Source of the DNA: JAJDFU01 sp964641965
GTDB lineage: Bacteria > Bacteroidota > Bacteroidia > Chitinophagales > Saprospiraceae
Length of the DNA: 64,000 nucleotides
Reading direction: 5' to 3'
Assembly: GCA_964641965.1 (NCBI GenBank)
Contig: CAZXLD010000003.1
Span: 124,001-188,000, forward strand
The translations under genes were made by a program, and so were the position numbers. Below the pieces are notes generated by a model. It saw only the letters and a list, made by a program, of their open reading frames with translations. It was not told where the DNA came from and made no database searches. Positions 16,531 through 26,185 of the stretch are shown one piece after another. The first letter of the stretch is position 1. The number at the start of each line of letters is the position of its first letter.

Positions 16531-17301
16531 TTAGTTGCGGTTATCATTGATGATCTTTCCGATCTGTGGATCTGGAACAATCACTGTACGACGGTTTTGC
16601 TGACGACCTTCAGCAGTTTCATTGTCTCCAACAGGAACATACTCTCCACGGCCCACAGCACCAACTTGGCTTGGATCTACACCTTTACGGATCAGGTAGC
16701 GAACAACTCCCATAGCACGAGCTGTGCTCAAGTTCCAGTTGTCACCAATTGCTGCATCTGCTTTCACAGGCACATCATCTGTATGACCTTCTACCAGGAT
16801 GCGTAGATCTTTATTTTCAGCCAATTTGGTTGCCAATTCATCCAGAGCTTTGCGCTCATCGCTGCTCAAGCGAGTGGAACCGCTATTGTATTCAATGTTG
16901 GGATCGGTCATCAAGTACATGCGACCATCACGAGAATCCATTTTCAATCCGGAAGCCGAGTAGCCTGCGAACATGTCATTGATGTCCTTCTTTAGGGCTG
17001 CCAACTCATCTTCGGTCATGTTAAGCTTCTCAGCAACTTGAGCCATTTGAGACTTAGCTGCATCGAGGTCACTCTTGATAGAGTTGATCTCACCAGTCAA
17101 CCGCTCTTTCTCACTTTGAAGTTCTTCTTGAATTTGCTGATTCTCAGCTTCTAGGTTTTTAACCTGCTCTTGAGTTTGGGCAAGAGCCTGATCGGTCGCT
17201 TCCTTAGCTGAGGTCAATTCATCGTACTTCTTTTTAGAAACACAGGCTTGGAAAGAACCCAAAACCAGGGTAAGTACGAGTAGATTTGCTATCAGACGCA
17301 T
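16531..17301 (-). CDS. OmpA-family lipoprotein with coiled coil
   Basis: The 256-residue product starts with a lipoprotein signal (LGSFQAC, Cys at 20) and then a long charged coiled coil (about 25-112). An OmpA-like peptidoglycan-binding domain follows (about 130-245) with LVEGHTDDVPV, NWNLSTARAMGVVRYL and GRGEYVPV. It probably links the outer membrane to peptidoglycan from the periplasmic side. On the minus strand TATCTTTG at 17422-17429 fits the Bacteroidota -7 element and would give a leader of about 110 bases. Codon use is even and strong, as in highly expressed envelope proteins. Confidence 0.92.
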   Translation of the reverse strand: MRLIANLLVLTLVLGSFQACVSKKKYDELTSAKEATDQALAQTQEQVKNLEAENQQIQEELQSEKERLTGEINSIKSDLDAAKSQMAQVAEKLNMTEDELAALKKDINDMFAGYSASGLKMDSRDGRMYLMTDPNIEYNSGSTRLSSDERKALDELATKLAENKDLRILVEGHTDDVPVKADAAIGDNWNLSTARAMGVVRYLIRKGVDPSQVGAVGRGEYVPVGDNETAEGRQQNRRTVIVPDPQIGKIINDNRN

Positions 17302-17618
17302 GGTTAGTTTAAATTTTGATGATAAAATGAATTTTGGGTATGCGTTACTTACTTAAATTGTTTGAGGCGGGTAGAACTGAATTGATTCAGGTACAAATCA
17401 AACCAGAATTTTCGAACAATACAAAGATAACTCCTTTTTATTTTTCGTGTTTGAATGGGCTTTAATCCTTTAACTACAATATAATTAGCCACATTCTGAC
17501 CTGCTGTACTCCCCCTGTCGTTTTATAAAGAAGTGGAACAACAGAAAAACTGTATTTTTACTTTAGGTGATGTAGTTGCCTGTATGCATCCCTATATTCG
17601 CACTTCAGCTCAGAAAGC
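17302..17618. other. 317-bp divergent promoter region
   Basis: The gap separates the OmpA lipoprotein gene and the hydrolase gene, which run apart. On the minus strand TATCTTTG (17422-17429) is a -7 match for the OmpA gene, without a clear -33 partner. On the plus strand TATATTCG (17593-17600) lies 19 bases before the hydrolase ATG. No gene or stable hairpin was seen. Confidence 0.4.
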
Positions 17619-18398
17619 ATGAATAAACATATCATCAAGGAAGGTAAGTTTAGCTATATCGAAACTGGCGAAAACGAAGACACCCTCTTATTACTCCACG
17701 GGCTTTTCGGTGCTCTCAGTAATTTTGAGGGCATCATAAAATATTTTGGGAAAAGCTATAACGTAGTCGTCCCTTTGCTACCCATCTTTGAATTGCCTAT
17801 TCGAAAGGTGTCGGTGTCAGGCCTGGTGGATTACGTAACTGAGTTTGTCGAATACAAGGGTTTCGGAAAAGTACATGTCCTCGGCAACTCGCTTGGAGGA
17901 CATATTGCTCTTTTGTATGCATTGGACCATCCGGAACATATCCGTAGCATCATACTCACAGGGAGCTCAGGTTTATTTGAAAGTGCCATGGGTACTTCAT
18001 TCCCAAAACGAGGGGATTATGAATTTATACAGCGCAAAACCGAAAAAACATTTTATGACCCAACCGTAGCCACGAAGGAATTGGTCGACGAGGTGTACGA
18101 CATTGTGAATGATCGAAACAAAGCCATTCGGATTATTGCAACCGCCAAGTCGGCTGTTCGCCACAACCTGGCGGATAAATTGGACCAAGTCGATGTTCCG
18201 GTTCTTCTGGTATGGGGCAAGGATGATACTGTTACTCCTCCATTTGTAGGAGAACAATTTCACGAACTCATCCAGAATTCAAAACTAATCATCATCAGCA
18301 ATTGCGGGCACGCTCCCATGATGGAACATGTAGACACATTCAATCAATACCTGGAAGATTTTCTAGAAGAGGTAACAACGCAAGAAGTAAGCCAATAA
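17619..18398 (+). CDS. Alpha/beta hydrolase
   Basis: The 259-residue cytoplasmic protein has the alpha/beta-hydrolase fold. The oxyanion segment is LLLHGLFGALSNF (24-36), the nucleophile elbow GNSLGGH places Ser at 91, the acid is in VWGKDDTVTPP, and the His is in SNCGHAPMMEH near the C-terminus. The order and spacing are complete, so it is probably an active esterase, peptidase or C-C hydrolase; the substrate is not visible. It lies 51 bases before the M1 aminopeptidase gene, which may be coexpressed. Confidence 0.9.
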   Translation: MNKHIIKEGKFSYIETGENEDTLLLLHGLFGALSNFEGIIKYFGKSYNVVVPLLPIFELPIRKVSVSGLVDYVTEFVEYKGFGKVHVLGNSLGGHIALLYALDHPEHIRSIILTGSSGLFESAMGTSFPKRGDYEFIQRKTEKTFYDPTVATKELVDEVYDIVNDRNKAIRIIATAKSAVRHNLADKLDQVDVPVLLVWGKDDTVTPPFVGEQFHELIQNSKLIIISNCGHAPMMEHVDTFNQYLEDFLEEVTTQEVSQ

Positions 18399-18448
18399 GC
18401 CAATATACCTGCAAAACCGAGTTGTTCCTCTAATTATAATTAAATCAG

Positions 18449-21100
18449 ATGAAGACCTTTTTTTGGCCTATGGCCTTAATTCTCCTGCTTTTTTCGTGTA
18501 AGAGCAAGCAGGTTATAACAGATGCGAACACCTCACCGGTTGTAGAGGTAGACCCTGTTGTGGAAGAACCTATGGAAAGTAGGCAATTGGACACCATGGT
18601 GGTGACTCCGGATCCAACACCCGAGCCAGAAAGTCCCTTTGAATTTCCAGACCTCTCGCCAATCCCCCAGGAACTTCCAACCTACCAAGAGAGCTATAAA
18701 CGGAATAACGATCTCCTGCATACAGAACTTCGATTGTCATTCAATTGGGAGAAAGAACAGGTCAACGGGAATGCTAAACTTACCTTTAAACCTGTATTTC
18801 AACCGGTTTCCACTTTGGTCCTTGATGCGAAAGAATTTGATATTCACTATATCCAATATGACAAAACAGGACAGAACCTGGACTATGAATATGATGGGAC
18901 TCAATTAAAAATAGACCTAGCGCGAACGATCACACGAGAAGAAGAGTACACACTGGTAATTGATTATACTGCTTCTCCTTCCGAAAGTGGTGGAAGCGCA
19001 GCCATTACCTCCGACAAGGGTCTTTTCTTCATTAATCCAACAGAAGAAATTCAAGGAAAACCCCGACAAATATGGACCCAGGGAGAAACAGAAAACAATT
19101 CCAGGTGGTTCCCCACCATTGACAAGCCGAATGAGCGATGCACGCAAGAGCTTTTCGTTACCGTTCCTGAGGAAATGGTTTCCCTTTCCAATGGTCTTAA
19201 AGTTTCTTCTAAACCAAATGGAGACGGGACCCGAACGGATCAATGGGTCCTGGAACAAGCTCATGCTCCCTACCTGTTTATGTTAGCCATCGGTGAATTC
19301 GCAGTCGTAAAAGAAGAATGGAACGGAATTCCCCTTGAATACTACGTGGAACCCGAGTTTGAGGACCATGCCAAACGTATTTTTGCCCATACCCCGGAAA
19401 TGCTATCCTTCTTCTCTAAAATGGTCGGTATCGAGTACCCCTGGCCTAAATACGCCCAGGTGGTTGTACGGGATTTTGTGTCCGGTGCAATGGAAAATAC
19501 AACTGCCGTCGTTTTTGGAGATTTCGTCCAAAAGCACACCGGCGATCTGATCGATAATGGCAATGACAATATTGTTGCCCATGAACTATTCCACCACTGG
19601 TTTGGAGACTATGTGACTTGCGAAAGCTGGTCTAACCTTACCATGAACGAAGGATTTGCCAATTACAGTGAATACCTGTGGCAAGAATACAAATACGGTA
19701 GAGCTCAAGCAGACATGCATGCCTTAAATGAGCGGATGAACTACTTTTACAGTACAAGTACTGGAGAAATTCACCCACTGATCCACTTCGGCTATAATGA
19801 CAAGGAGGATATGTTTGATGCGCATAGCTACAACAAAGGCGGATCTGTACTGCATATGCTCCGTGACTATGTTGGAGATGATGCCTTTTATGAGGGGCTT
19901 AATGTATACCTCACCGAAAACGCTTACACAGCAGTAGAGGCCCATAACCTACGGCTCGCGTTTGAAAAGGTCACCGGCGAAGATTTGAATTGGTTCTTTA
20001 ACCAGTGGTACTTCGAACAGGGGCACCCTAAACTAGAGGTTTCGCATCAGTATGATTCAGAAGCAGGTGCGGTAACTCTGCAGGTAAAACAGACCCAGGA
20101 TCCATCCTTTGGGCCTCCCATTTTTCGTATTCCAACACACGTAGATATCTATTTTAATGAGGAGGAGAAAACCCGATATCCCATCAAGATCGATCAGCGT
20201 GAACAGGAGTTTATTTTCGAAGTGGATGCTATGCCAAAAGCAGTCCTGTTTGACCCCGACCATATTTTGCTCGCTGAAAAGAAGCTGGACCAATCGCTGG
20301 AAGAAGAACTTTTCAAATTCGAAAACAGCCTAAGGGTACTCGACCGACTACCCGCCTTACAATTTATTGCCAGAAGCGATTATGCAAACATAGACGACTT
20401 GGTTTTTGAGGCGCTAAGTGATCCGGTTTGGCAAATGCGGGAATCTGCAGCCGCCTATTTTGATGGAGATAGTAATCCTAAAGTACTTGAAAAACTAAAG
20501 CAAATGGCAGTCAGTGATCCTCATGCTTCGGTTCGATCTATCGCTCTCCAGGTTCTTCAAAGTACTGAGGCCGAAGGTATGGAGGAGGTAACAGCCACCA
20601 TTCTGGAGCAGGACAGTGCTTTCGCAGTCATAGGTGCAGCTCTGGCGACTTTGAATGAGGTCAATCCCGATAAAGCCTTGCCCCTGGCCCAGAAATTAGA
20701 GCAAAATAATAGCGCCGGGATTTTATCCGGTGTAGCGAGTGTCTACGCCAGTTCCGGAGACTCTACCCACCTTCCGTTCTTCCGGGAAAACCTGACTCGA
20801 TTCGGAGGCTGGGAAGGTGTTGGGTTTCTCTCGGAATATGCCAATTTATTGAGTAGATGCAACCCTGAAGTGATACGGAATGGCGGTCAGGAATTATACA
20901 ATGTGGCTTCTAACAAGGAGACGGATCTCTACCGCCGGTATGGTTCGGCATTTGCGCTTTTCCAACTTCAAAATACAATCTCTGAATCGGAGCGGGCTGA
21001 TGAGCTAGATCCGGTGCTAACCGAGCTCAATACGCTTTTAATGGATTTAAAGGAAAAAGAAACCGATCCGCAATTGAAGGAGTTATTCCGCCAATTTTAA
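18449..21100 (+). CDS. M1-family aminopeptidase lipoprotein
   Basis: The 883-residue zinc aminopeptidase removes N-terminal residues from peptides, here probably in the periplasm or at the outer membrane. A lipoprotein signal ends at LLFSC (Cys 17), followed by a Pro/Glu-rich linker. The M1 domain has the exopeptidase motif GAMEN (346-350) and the zinc site HELFHHW with H378, E379, H382 and distal E401 in NEGFANY. The last 250 residues are helical repeats of HEAT/armadillo character (for example DPHASVRSIALQVL). Domain content and length agree with Bacteroidota M1 peptidases. Confidence 0.94.
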   Translation: MKTFFWPMALILLLFSCKSKQVITDANTSPVVEVDPVVEEPMESRQLDTMVVTPDPTPEPESPFEFPDLSPIPQELPTYQESYKRNNDLLHTELRLSFNWEKEQVNGNAKLTFKPVFQPVSTLVLDAKEFDIHYIQYDKTGQNLDYEYDGTQLKIDLARTITREEEYTLVIDYTASPSESGGSAAITSDKGLFFINPTEEIQGKPRQIWTQGETENNSRWFPTIDKPNERCTQELFVTVPEEMVSLSNGLKVSSKPNGDGTRTDQWVLEQAHAPYLFMLAIGEFAVVKEEWNGIPLEYYVEPEFEDHAKRIFAHTPEMLSFFSKMVGIEYPWPKYAQVVVRDFVSGAMENTTAVVFGDFVQKHTGDLIDNGNDNIVAHELFHHWFGDYVTCESWSNLTMNEGFANYSEYLWQEYKYGRAQADMHALNERMNYFYSTSTGEIHPLIHFGYNDKEDMFDAHSYNKGGSVLHMLRDYVGDDAFYEGLNVYLTENAYTAVEAHNLRLAFEKVTGEDLNWFFNQWYFEQGHPKLEVSHQYDSEAGAVTLQVKQTQDPSFGPPIFRIPTHVDIYFNEEEKTRYPIKIDQREQEFIFEVDAMPKAVLFDPDHILLAEKKLDQSLEEELFKFENSLRVLDRLPALQFIARSDYANIDDLVFEALSDPVWQMRESAAAYFDGDSNPKVLEKLKQMAVSDPHASVRSIALQVLQSTEAEGMEEVTATILEQDSAFAVIGAALATLNEVNPDKALPLAQKLEQNNSAGILSGVASVYASSGDSTHLPFFRENLTRFGGWEGVGFLSEYANLLSRCNPEVIRNGGQELYNVASNKETDLYRRYGSAFALFQLQNTISESERADELDPVLTELNTLLMDLKEKETDPQLKELFRQF

Positions 21101-21358
21101 ATCCAGGCTGTAAAACTCATCGCTATGTAAAAGGTTAAGTAATTAGATGAAAATGTCTGCTGGGAGGGAGTGTAACACAAAAATTCAGTTGACAAATCGT
21201 CTACATTAGAATAAATTGAAAGTTCGGGGATAGATTTAACCCGTTATAACCATTATCTGGCTTTACCAACTTTCCAAATCGGCCTGAATCTCCCACTAAC
21301 CGGATCCAATGATTAGCGTGGTAAATACCCGCTCTAAAAACTTGTCAACCCGACGAAT

Positions 21359-24300
21359 ATGCCGCAGTCTGATAATTATTCTCAATTGATCGCAAAGTTG
21401 GATCAATTTATCCGTAAGTATTATATCAACCAACTAATCCGGGGAAGCCTGTATACCTTGGGGTTTATCTTAAGTTTGTTTTTGGTGGTAAGCTTGTTGG
21501 AGCACAATTTTTATTTTTCTGTTAACGCTAGAAAAGGGTTATTCTTTGGCTTCCTACTCCTCTCTACCGGCGCAGCTTATTTCTGGATATTTCGTCCCCT
21601 TCTCCAATATTTCAGGCTGGGAAAAGTGATTAGTCATGCGCAGGCTGCTTCTATAATCGGCGATCACTTTCAAAGCGTACAAGATCGACTGCTTAATATC
21701 CTTCAGCTAAAAGAGCAAAGTGAGCAGGAAGCAAATAATTCTCTTTTGCTCGCTGGCATTGACCAAAAAGCAGAACAGATCAAACTGGTTCCCTTTCGGA
21801 AGGCAATCGACCTTTCCAAAAATCGCAAATACGCACGTTACGCGCTTCCGCCCTTGCTCTTGTTGCTCATTTTATTGTTCGCGGCTCCAAGCATGATAAA
21901 GGATAGTACCTATCGACTGATAAATAACAACCAGGAGTTTGAACGTCCCGCCCCTTTTTCTTTTGAATTGGTTAATTCCAACCTGGAGGTAGTACAGTAT
22001 GAAAATTTTCCGATTGAGGTACTGATCAACGGAAATCAATTGCCGAACGAAGTATATGTTGAAGTAGAGGGATTTCCTTACCGCATGAAAAAGCTGGGTC
22101 CGAATCGCTTTGCCTACCAATTTAACAATGTGCAAAAGAACATTGGCTTCCGGCTGGTTTCGACCCCCGTGTCTTCTAAAGAATATACGTTGGAAGTCTT
22201 ACAGAAACCCAACATCATGGGTTTGGAAGTAGATTTGGACTACCCTTCTTATACCGGCAGAAAGGATGAACGACTTTCAAATATCGGCGACCTTTCCGTA
22301 CCCACTGGAACACAAATCAATTGGAATCTAAACACAGCCTTTACTGATACCATTTGGATGTTCTTTGCCGGCTCAGGAGCACAAGAACAAGCCCAGCGAA
22401 AAGGGACCGCGCTGTTCTCCTTTCAGAAACAAGCCTTAAAATCAGAGCTCTACAAGCTTTATATCTCAAACATCAATTTGCCAAAGGCAGATTCCGTGAC
22501 CTATTCCATTTCAGTAACGCCGGATCGATACCCAGTTATTGAAGCTCAGGAGTTCGTTGATAGTACCTTGGAGAAGGTACGTTTCTTTGCAGGTAATGCT
22601 TCTGATGATTACGGACTTTTAAACCTCTCCTTCAATTACCAGCTAACGGATGAAAATGGTCGCCAGCAACCTTTACAAACGGTAAAATTGGCCAATCCTA
22701 ACGGGAAGAAGGTCGCTTTCGACCACTATTTCGACCTTACCTCCCTTGGGCTTAAACCCGGCGAGCAGGTGACCTACTACTTTGAAGTATACGACAATGA
22801 CGCGATCAATGGCAATAAGGTAGCCCGTACCCAGCTCATGCAATTCGCGATGCCTACTGTTGAGGAATTTAAGGCAATGGCGGAAGCAAATGACGAAAAA
22901 ATTAAAAAGAACCTGGAAGAGTCTCTACGGGAATCCAAACAGATCCAGGAGGATTTGAAGGAGGCCCGCGATAAACTATTGCAGGAAAAAGAACTTAACT
23001 GGCAAAATCGTAAAGAGCTCGAAAAACTACTGGAACGTCAACAACAGTTACAACTGCAATTGCAGGAAGCCCAGGAGGATTTCAACGAAAACTTGCAAAA
23101 TCAGGATGAGTTTTCCGAACAGGATGAAGAAACGCGTAAAAAGCAGGAAAAGCTTCAAAAACTTTTCGAAGAAACTATAAATGAGGAGACCCTTGAGCTG
23201 ATGCAGAAGATCCAGGAACTGTTAGAGGAACTGGATAAAGACCAAGCCTTGGAAATGATGGAAGAGATGCAGATGGATGATGAGGAGATGGAGCTGGAAA
23301 TTGATCGGCTACTGGAATTGTACAAAAAACTGGAGCTGGAGCAAGAGCTGCAAGAAACCCGGGAACAACTAGAAGAGTTAGCCGAAGACCAGGAGGAGCT
23401 TAGCCAGAAAACGGAAGAAACGGATTCTGATCTCGAAAACGAAGAAAACGAATCCGATTCGGAACAGGAGGAAAACAATACTGGTGAGCAGGAAGAAGGT
23501 GAGGAAAACCAAAAAACTGAAAACCAGGAAGGGGAGAAGGAACAGGGGGAGAATCAGAATAATCAAGAAGAGAATCAGGGCCAGCAAGAGAAATCCGAAC
23601 AAGAGAAGCAGACACAAGATCAAAAAGAACAAAATCAGGCTCCTCAAGATCCACAAGAACAAATTCAGAAGGAACAAGAGCAGATCAACCAGGAATTCCA
23701 GCAAATCATGGAACAAATGGAGCAGATCGAACAAAAAAATCAGGAGTTGGAAAACCCGCAAAATCTGGGTGATCAGCAGGAGCAAATGGAGCAAATGGAG
23801 CAAATTCAGCAAGACCTGGAACAAATCCAACAGCAACTCCAAAAACAAGAAAATCAAGGCGCTTCGCAGAAGCAAAAGAAAGCGGCTCAGCAAATGCGCC
23901 AAATGGCCCAGGAAATGCAATCCATGATGCAGTCCGGGCAGATGCAACAAATGTCCGAAGATATAGATGCCTTGCGCCAATTGCTGGAAAACCTTGTAGG
24001 ACTTTCTTTCGATCAAGAAGACCTGATTGAAGCCTTCACTGAAACCAATCTAAATACACCCAAGTACGTATCTCTTATTCAGGATCAATTTAAACTTAAA
24101 GACGACTTTGGTTTAGTGGAGGATAGCCTGCAGGCACTCGCCAAACGGGTTTTCCAGATTGAGAGTTATGTCACTGAAAAAGTCAGCGAAATCAATTCGA
24201 ACCTGGACAACAGTATCGAAGAATTGGAAGAACGCAGGATAAGCCCAGCCATTGACCATCAGCAGCGAACCATGAAGAATGTTAACGATTTGGCATTAAT

Positions 24301-24940
24301 GCTATCGGAAACCTTAAATCAAATGCAGCAGCAAATGGCTTCCATGATGATGAGCATGCAAAAATCGCAGCAACCCGGGCAACAATCCAGCCAGCAAGGG
24401 CAAGAACCAAAAGACAGGATCAGTAAAGGCCAGCAGAAACTCAATGAAGATATGCGCAAAGCAAGTGAGCAAATGCGCAGGCAAAGAGAAGGCGGAGAAG
24501 GTGGCTCCGCTAAGGAATTTGCAGAAATGGCTCGCCGGCAAGCCGAACTCCGCAAAGCGCTGGAAGAGAAACAGAAAGAACTACGGCAAAGTGGCCAGGG
24601 AGACCCAAAAATTCAGGAGATCCTAGAGAAAATGGACCAAATTGAGAAAGATTTGGTGAATAAAAAGCTGACCAATGAGCTTCTGCAACGTCAACAAGAT
24701 ATAATCTCCAGATTATTGGAATTTGAAAACGCAGAACGACAGCAGGAATTTGAAGAAAAAAGAAAATCAGAAACCGCCAGGCAGGTTCCGCCTATCCGAC
24801 CTCAGGCTTTGGAAGAATACCTGCGGAAACGGGAAGCGGAGGTGGAGCAGTATAAGACGGTTTCACCAAACTTGAAGCCTTACTTCAAAAGCCTGGTGGA
24901 AGAATACCTCAAAAAATTGAGCGAAACGGAAGGACAATAA
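21359..24940 (+). CDS. DUF4175-family membrane protein with giant Gln/Glu-rich coiled coil
   Basis: The 1193-residue protein matches the Bacteroidota DUF4175 family. The N-terminus has hydrophobic segments near 30-50, 60-82 and 160-178, followed by an extracytoplasmic beta-rich region (about 190-500). From about 510 to 860 the sequence is almost entirely Gln, Glu, Lys and Asp with short repeats such as EQMEQ and QQLQ, forming a very long coiled coil or disordered charged stretch. The C-terminal 250 residues are also helical. Function is unknown; a spanning or scaffolding role across the envelope is inference. It is followed by the RsbW-like and ybeY genes, an order seen in related genomes. 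Confidence 0.85.
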   Translation: MPQSDNYSQLIAKLDQFIRKYYINQLIRGSLYTLGFILSLFLVVSLLEHNFYFSVNARKGLFFGFLLLSTGAAYFWIFRPLLQYFRLGKVISHAQAASIIGDHFQSVQDRLLNILQLKEQSEQEANNSLLLAGIDQKAEQIKLVPFRKAIDLSKNRKYARYALPPLLLLLILLFAAPSMIKDSTYRLINNNQEFERPAPFSFELVNSNLEVVQYENFPIEVLINGNQLPNEVYVEVEGFPYRMKKLGPNRFAYQFNNVQKNIGFRLVSTPVSSKEYTLEVLQKPNIMGLEVDLDYPSYTGRKDERLSNIGDLSVPTGTQINWNLNTAFTDTIWMFFAGSGAQEQAQRKGTALFSFQKQALKSELYKLYISNINLPKADSVTYSISVTPDRYPVIEAQEFVDSTLEKVRFFAGNASDDYGLLNLSFNYQLTDENGRQQPLQTVKLANPNGKKVAFDHYFDLTSLGLKPGEQVTYYFEVYDNDAINGNKVARTQLMQFAMPTVEEFKAMAEANDEKIKKNLEESLRESKQIQEDLKEARDKLLQEKELNWQNRKELEKLLERQQQLQLQLQEAQEDFNENLQNQDEFSEQDEETRKKQEKLQKLFEETINEETLELMQKIQELLEELDKDQALEMMEEMQMDDEEMELEIDRLLELYKKLELEQELQETREQLEELAEDQEELSQKTEETDSDLENEENESDSEQEENNTGEQEEGEENQKTENQEGEKEQGENQNNQEENQGQQEKSEQEKQTQDQKEQNQAPQDPQEQIQKEQEQINQEFQQIMEQMEQIEQKNQELENPQNLGDQQEQMEQMEQIQQDLEQIQQQLQKQENQGASQKQKKAAQQMRQMAQEMQSMMQSGQMQQMSEDIDALRQLLENLVGLSFDQEDLIEAFTETNLNTPKYVSLIQDQFKLKDDFGLVEDSLQALAKRVFQIESYVTEKVSEINSNLDNSIEELEERRISPAIDHQQRTMKNVNDLALMLSETLNQMQQQMASMMMSMQKSQQPGQQSSQQGQEPKDRISKGQQKLNEDMRKASEQMRRQREGGEGGSAKEFAEMARRQAELRKALEEKQKELRQSGQGDPKIQEILEKMDQIEKDLVNKKLTNELLQRQQDIISRLLEFENAERQQEFEEKRKSETARQVPPIRPQALEEYLRKREAEVEQYKTVSPNLKPYFKSLVEEYLKKLSETEGQ

Positions 24941-25131
24941 CTGTTGTCTTTCCTAAAAAGACCCATATAACTTATTTCAAGGAAGTAGGTAAAACGAACC
25001 ACTTGCGGCTTAAAATTGTAACGTCCATGTGCATTCTTACCTAACCTCACTAACCCAAGGGACAGCCTATTGAAAAAGGTAATCCCATTGAAATTTTGAT
25101 GATTTTAGGTTATTTTAAGGGATCAGACGAG

Positions 25132-25536
25132 ATGAGCAACAGAAACTTTATGCTGAAATTACCTTCGGAGCCCTCCAGTATAGCGATGCTGGAGGTATTT
25201 GTTGAAAAATTAGTACATAAGTACCAGCTGAGGCCAGATTTGTATGGGAATATTCTTGTTAGCCTCACCGAAGCCGTGAATAATGCCATTATTCACGGTA
25301 ATGACGGCGACCGCAATAAGTTGGTACGCGTTCAAATGAATAAAGACGGGAATAATATCACATTCAAAGTCTCAGATGAGGGTAGAGGCTTTGATATGAG
25401 TCACGTACCCGATCCAACGCGGCCAGAAAATATCCATAACTGCGGAGGGCGTGGTGTCTTCCTAATGCGCGAGTTATGTGACGATATTGAGTTTCATAAC
25501 AATGGCAGCACGGTAGAAATGCAATTTTGTATATGA
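25132..25536 (+). CDS. RsbW-like anti-sigma/ATP-binding serine kinase
   Basis: The 134-residue protein is a HATPase_c_2 domain of the RsbW/SpoIIAB type, which bind or phosphorylate partner proteins in partner-switch signalling. The N-box is LTEAVNNAIIHGN (about 45-57), the G1 box VSDEGRGFD (about 83-91) and the G2 region GGRGVFLMRELCDD (about 105-118). I prefer ATG 25132 over 25096. The stop overlaps the ybeY start (ATGA at 25533-25536). No anti-anti-sigma gene is adjacent; the SpoIIE-type phosphatase at 56705 may belong to the same pathway. Confidence 0.9.
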   Translation: MSNRNFMLKLPSEPSSIAMLEVFVEKLVHKYQLRPDLYGNILVSLTEAVNNAIIHGNDGDRNKLVRVQMNKDGNNITFKVSDEGRGFDMSHVPDPTRPENIHNCGGRGVFLMRELCDDIEFHNNGSTVEMQFCI

Positions 25537-26009
25537 CTCAACCAGAGGACCTTATTGACTGGCCCTCCAATGAAGTAGAACCGCTGGCATTCTTTAGTGA
25601 ATGGGAAGACTATAATCCACCTGAAATAAAAGGGTATATTCCCTGGTTTGTAAAAATTCTCGAAGAAGAAGGCGTTCAATTGGTACGCATCCATTTTATC
25701 TTTTGTACCGATGCCTATTTACATACCCTCAATCTCGATTATTTACAACACGACAGTCTCACCGATATCATCACATTTCCCTATCAAGATCCACCCTCCA
25801 TCGAAGGCGATATTTTCATCAGTATAGAACGCGTTCGGGACAATGCCAAGCAGTTGGGAATCACAGAAAAGGAAGAACTAAGCCGGGTCATGATCCACGG
25901 TGTGTACCATCTATGTGGTTATCAGGATAAAACTTCAGAAGAAAAAAAGAGGATGACCCAGAAAGAAGACCAGGCATTGCTTCTTAAACAACAGCTTAAT
26001 CCCTCCTGA
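25533..26009 (+). CDS. ybeY: Endoribonuclease YbeY, rRNA maturation factor
   Basis: YbeY is a metal-dependent RNase needed for 16S rRNA 3'-end maturation and ribosome quality control. The 158-residue product has the core DSLTDIITFPY and GDIFISIERVRDNA, and the metal motif HGVYHLCGYQD. The third His of the usual HxxxHxxxxxH motif is Asp here, a variant common in Bacteroidota and still able to bind metal. The ATG at 25533 overlaps the stop of the RsbW-like gene, so translation is coupled. Confidence 0.94.
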   Translation: MTQPEDLIDWPSNEVEPLAFFSEWEDYNPPEIKGYIPWFVKILEEEGVQLVRIHFIFCTDAYLHTLNLDYLQHDSLTDIITFPYQDPPSIEGDIFISIERVRDNAKQLGITEKEELSRVMIHGVYHLCGYQDKTSEEKKRMTQKEDQALLLKQQLNPS

Positions 26010-26065
26010 AAAGGAATTGAAATCAAGATTCTTTCAACTTTCCACATTTTTTTTCTTTTTTCCCG

Positions 26066-26161
26066 ATGATTAAATCTTCAGCCTGGAGATCTCTGGTCAA
26101 AATGTATTTCAATTCTGGATTCATTATCCTAATAATCAAAGAAATACCTCAAAGTTTCTAA
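26066..26161 (+). CDS. Possible Ile-rich leader peptide of the thr operon
   Basis: A 31-codon frame ends 24 bases before thrA and contains FIILIIKEI, five Ile in nine codons. Thr operons in enterobacteria are attenuated through Thr/Ile-rich leader peptides, so this may be an analogous sensor. Against it, Thr codons are absent, no terminator hairpin follows, and AT-rich sequence yields Ile codons by chance. It is a tentative call. Confidence 0.2.
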   Translation: MIKSSAWRSLVKMYFNSGFIILIIKEIPQSF

Positions 26162-26185
26162 CAAGAACTACACCCGATCTGCGAT

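Noticed and set aside
21189..21217. TTGACA with a T/A-rich box 17 bases later, like an E. coli promoter
   Set aside because: Bacteroidota housekeeping promoters use TTTG and TAnnTTTG, so the resemblance is probably chance.
23378..24016. 212-codon Leu/Phe-rich frame antisense to the DUF4175 gene
   Set aside because: It is the mirror of the Gln/Glu/Lys codons on the coding strand (CAG, GAA, AAG read as CTG, TTC, CTT), not a gene.
23400..24400. Short repeats in the DUF4175 coding region considered as CRISPR or tandem repeat array
   Set aside because: The repeats are degenerate codon-level Gln/Glu/Met runs without constant spacers.
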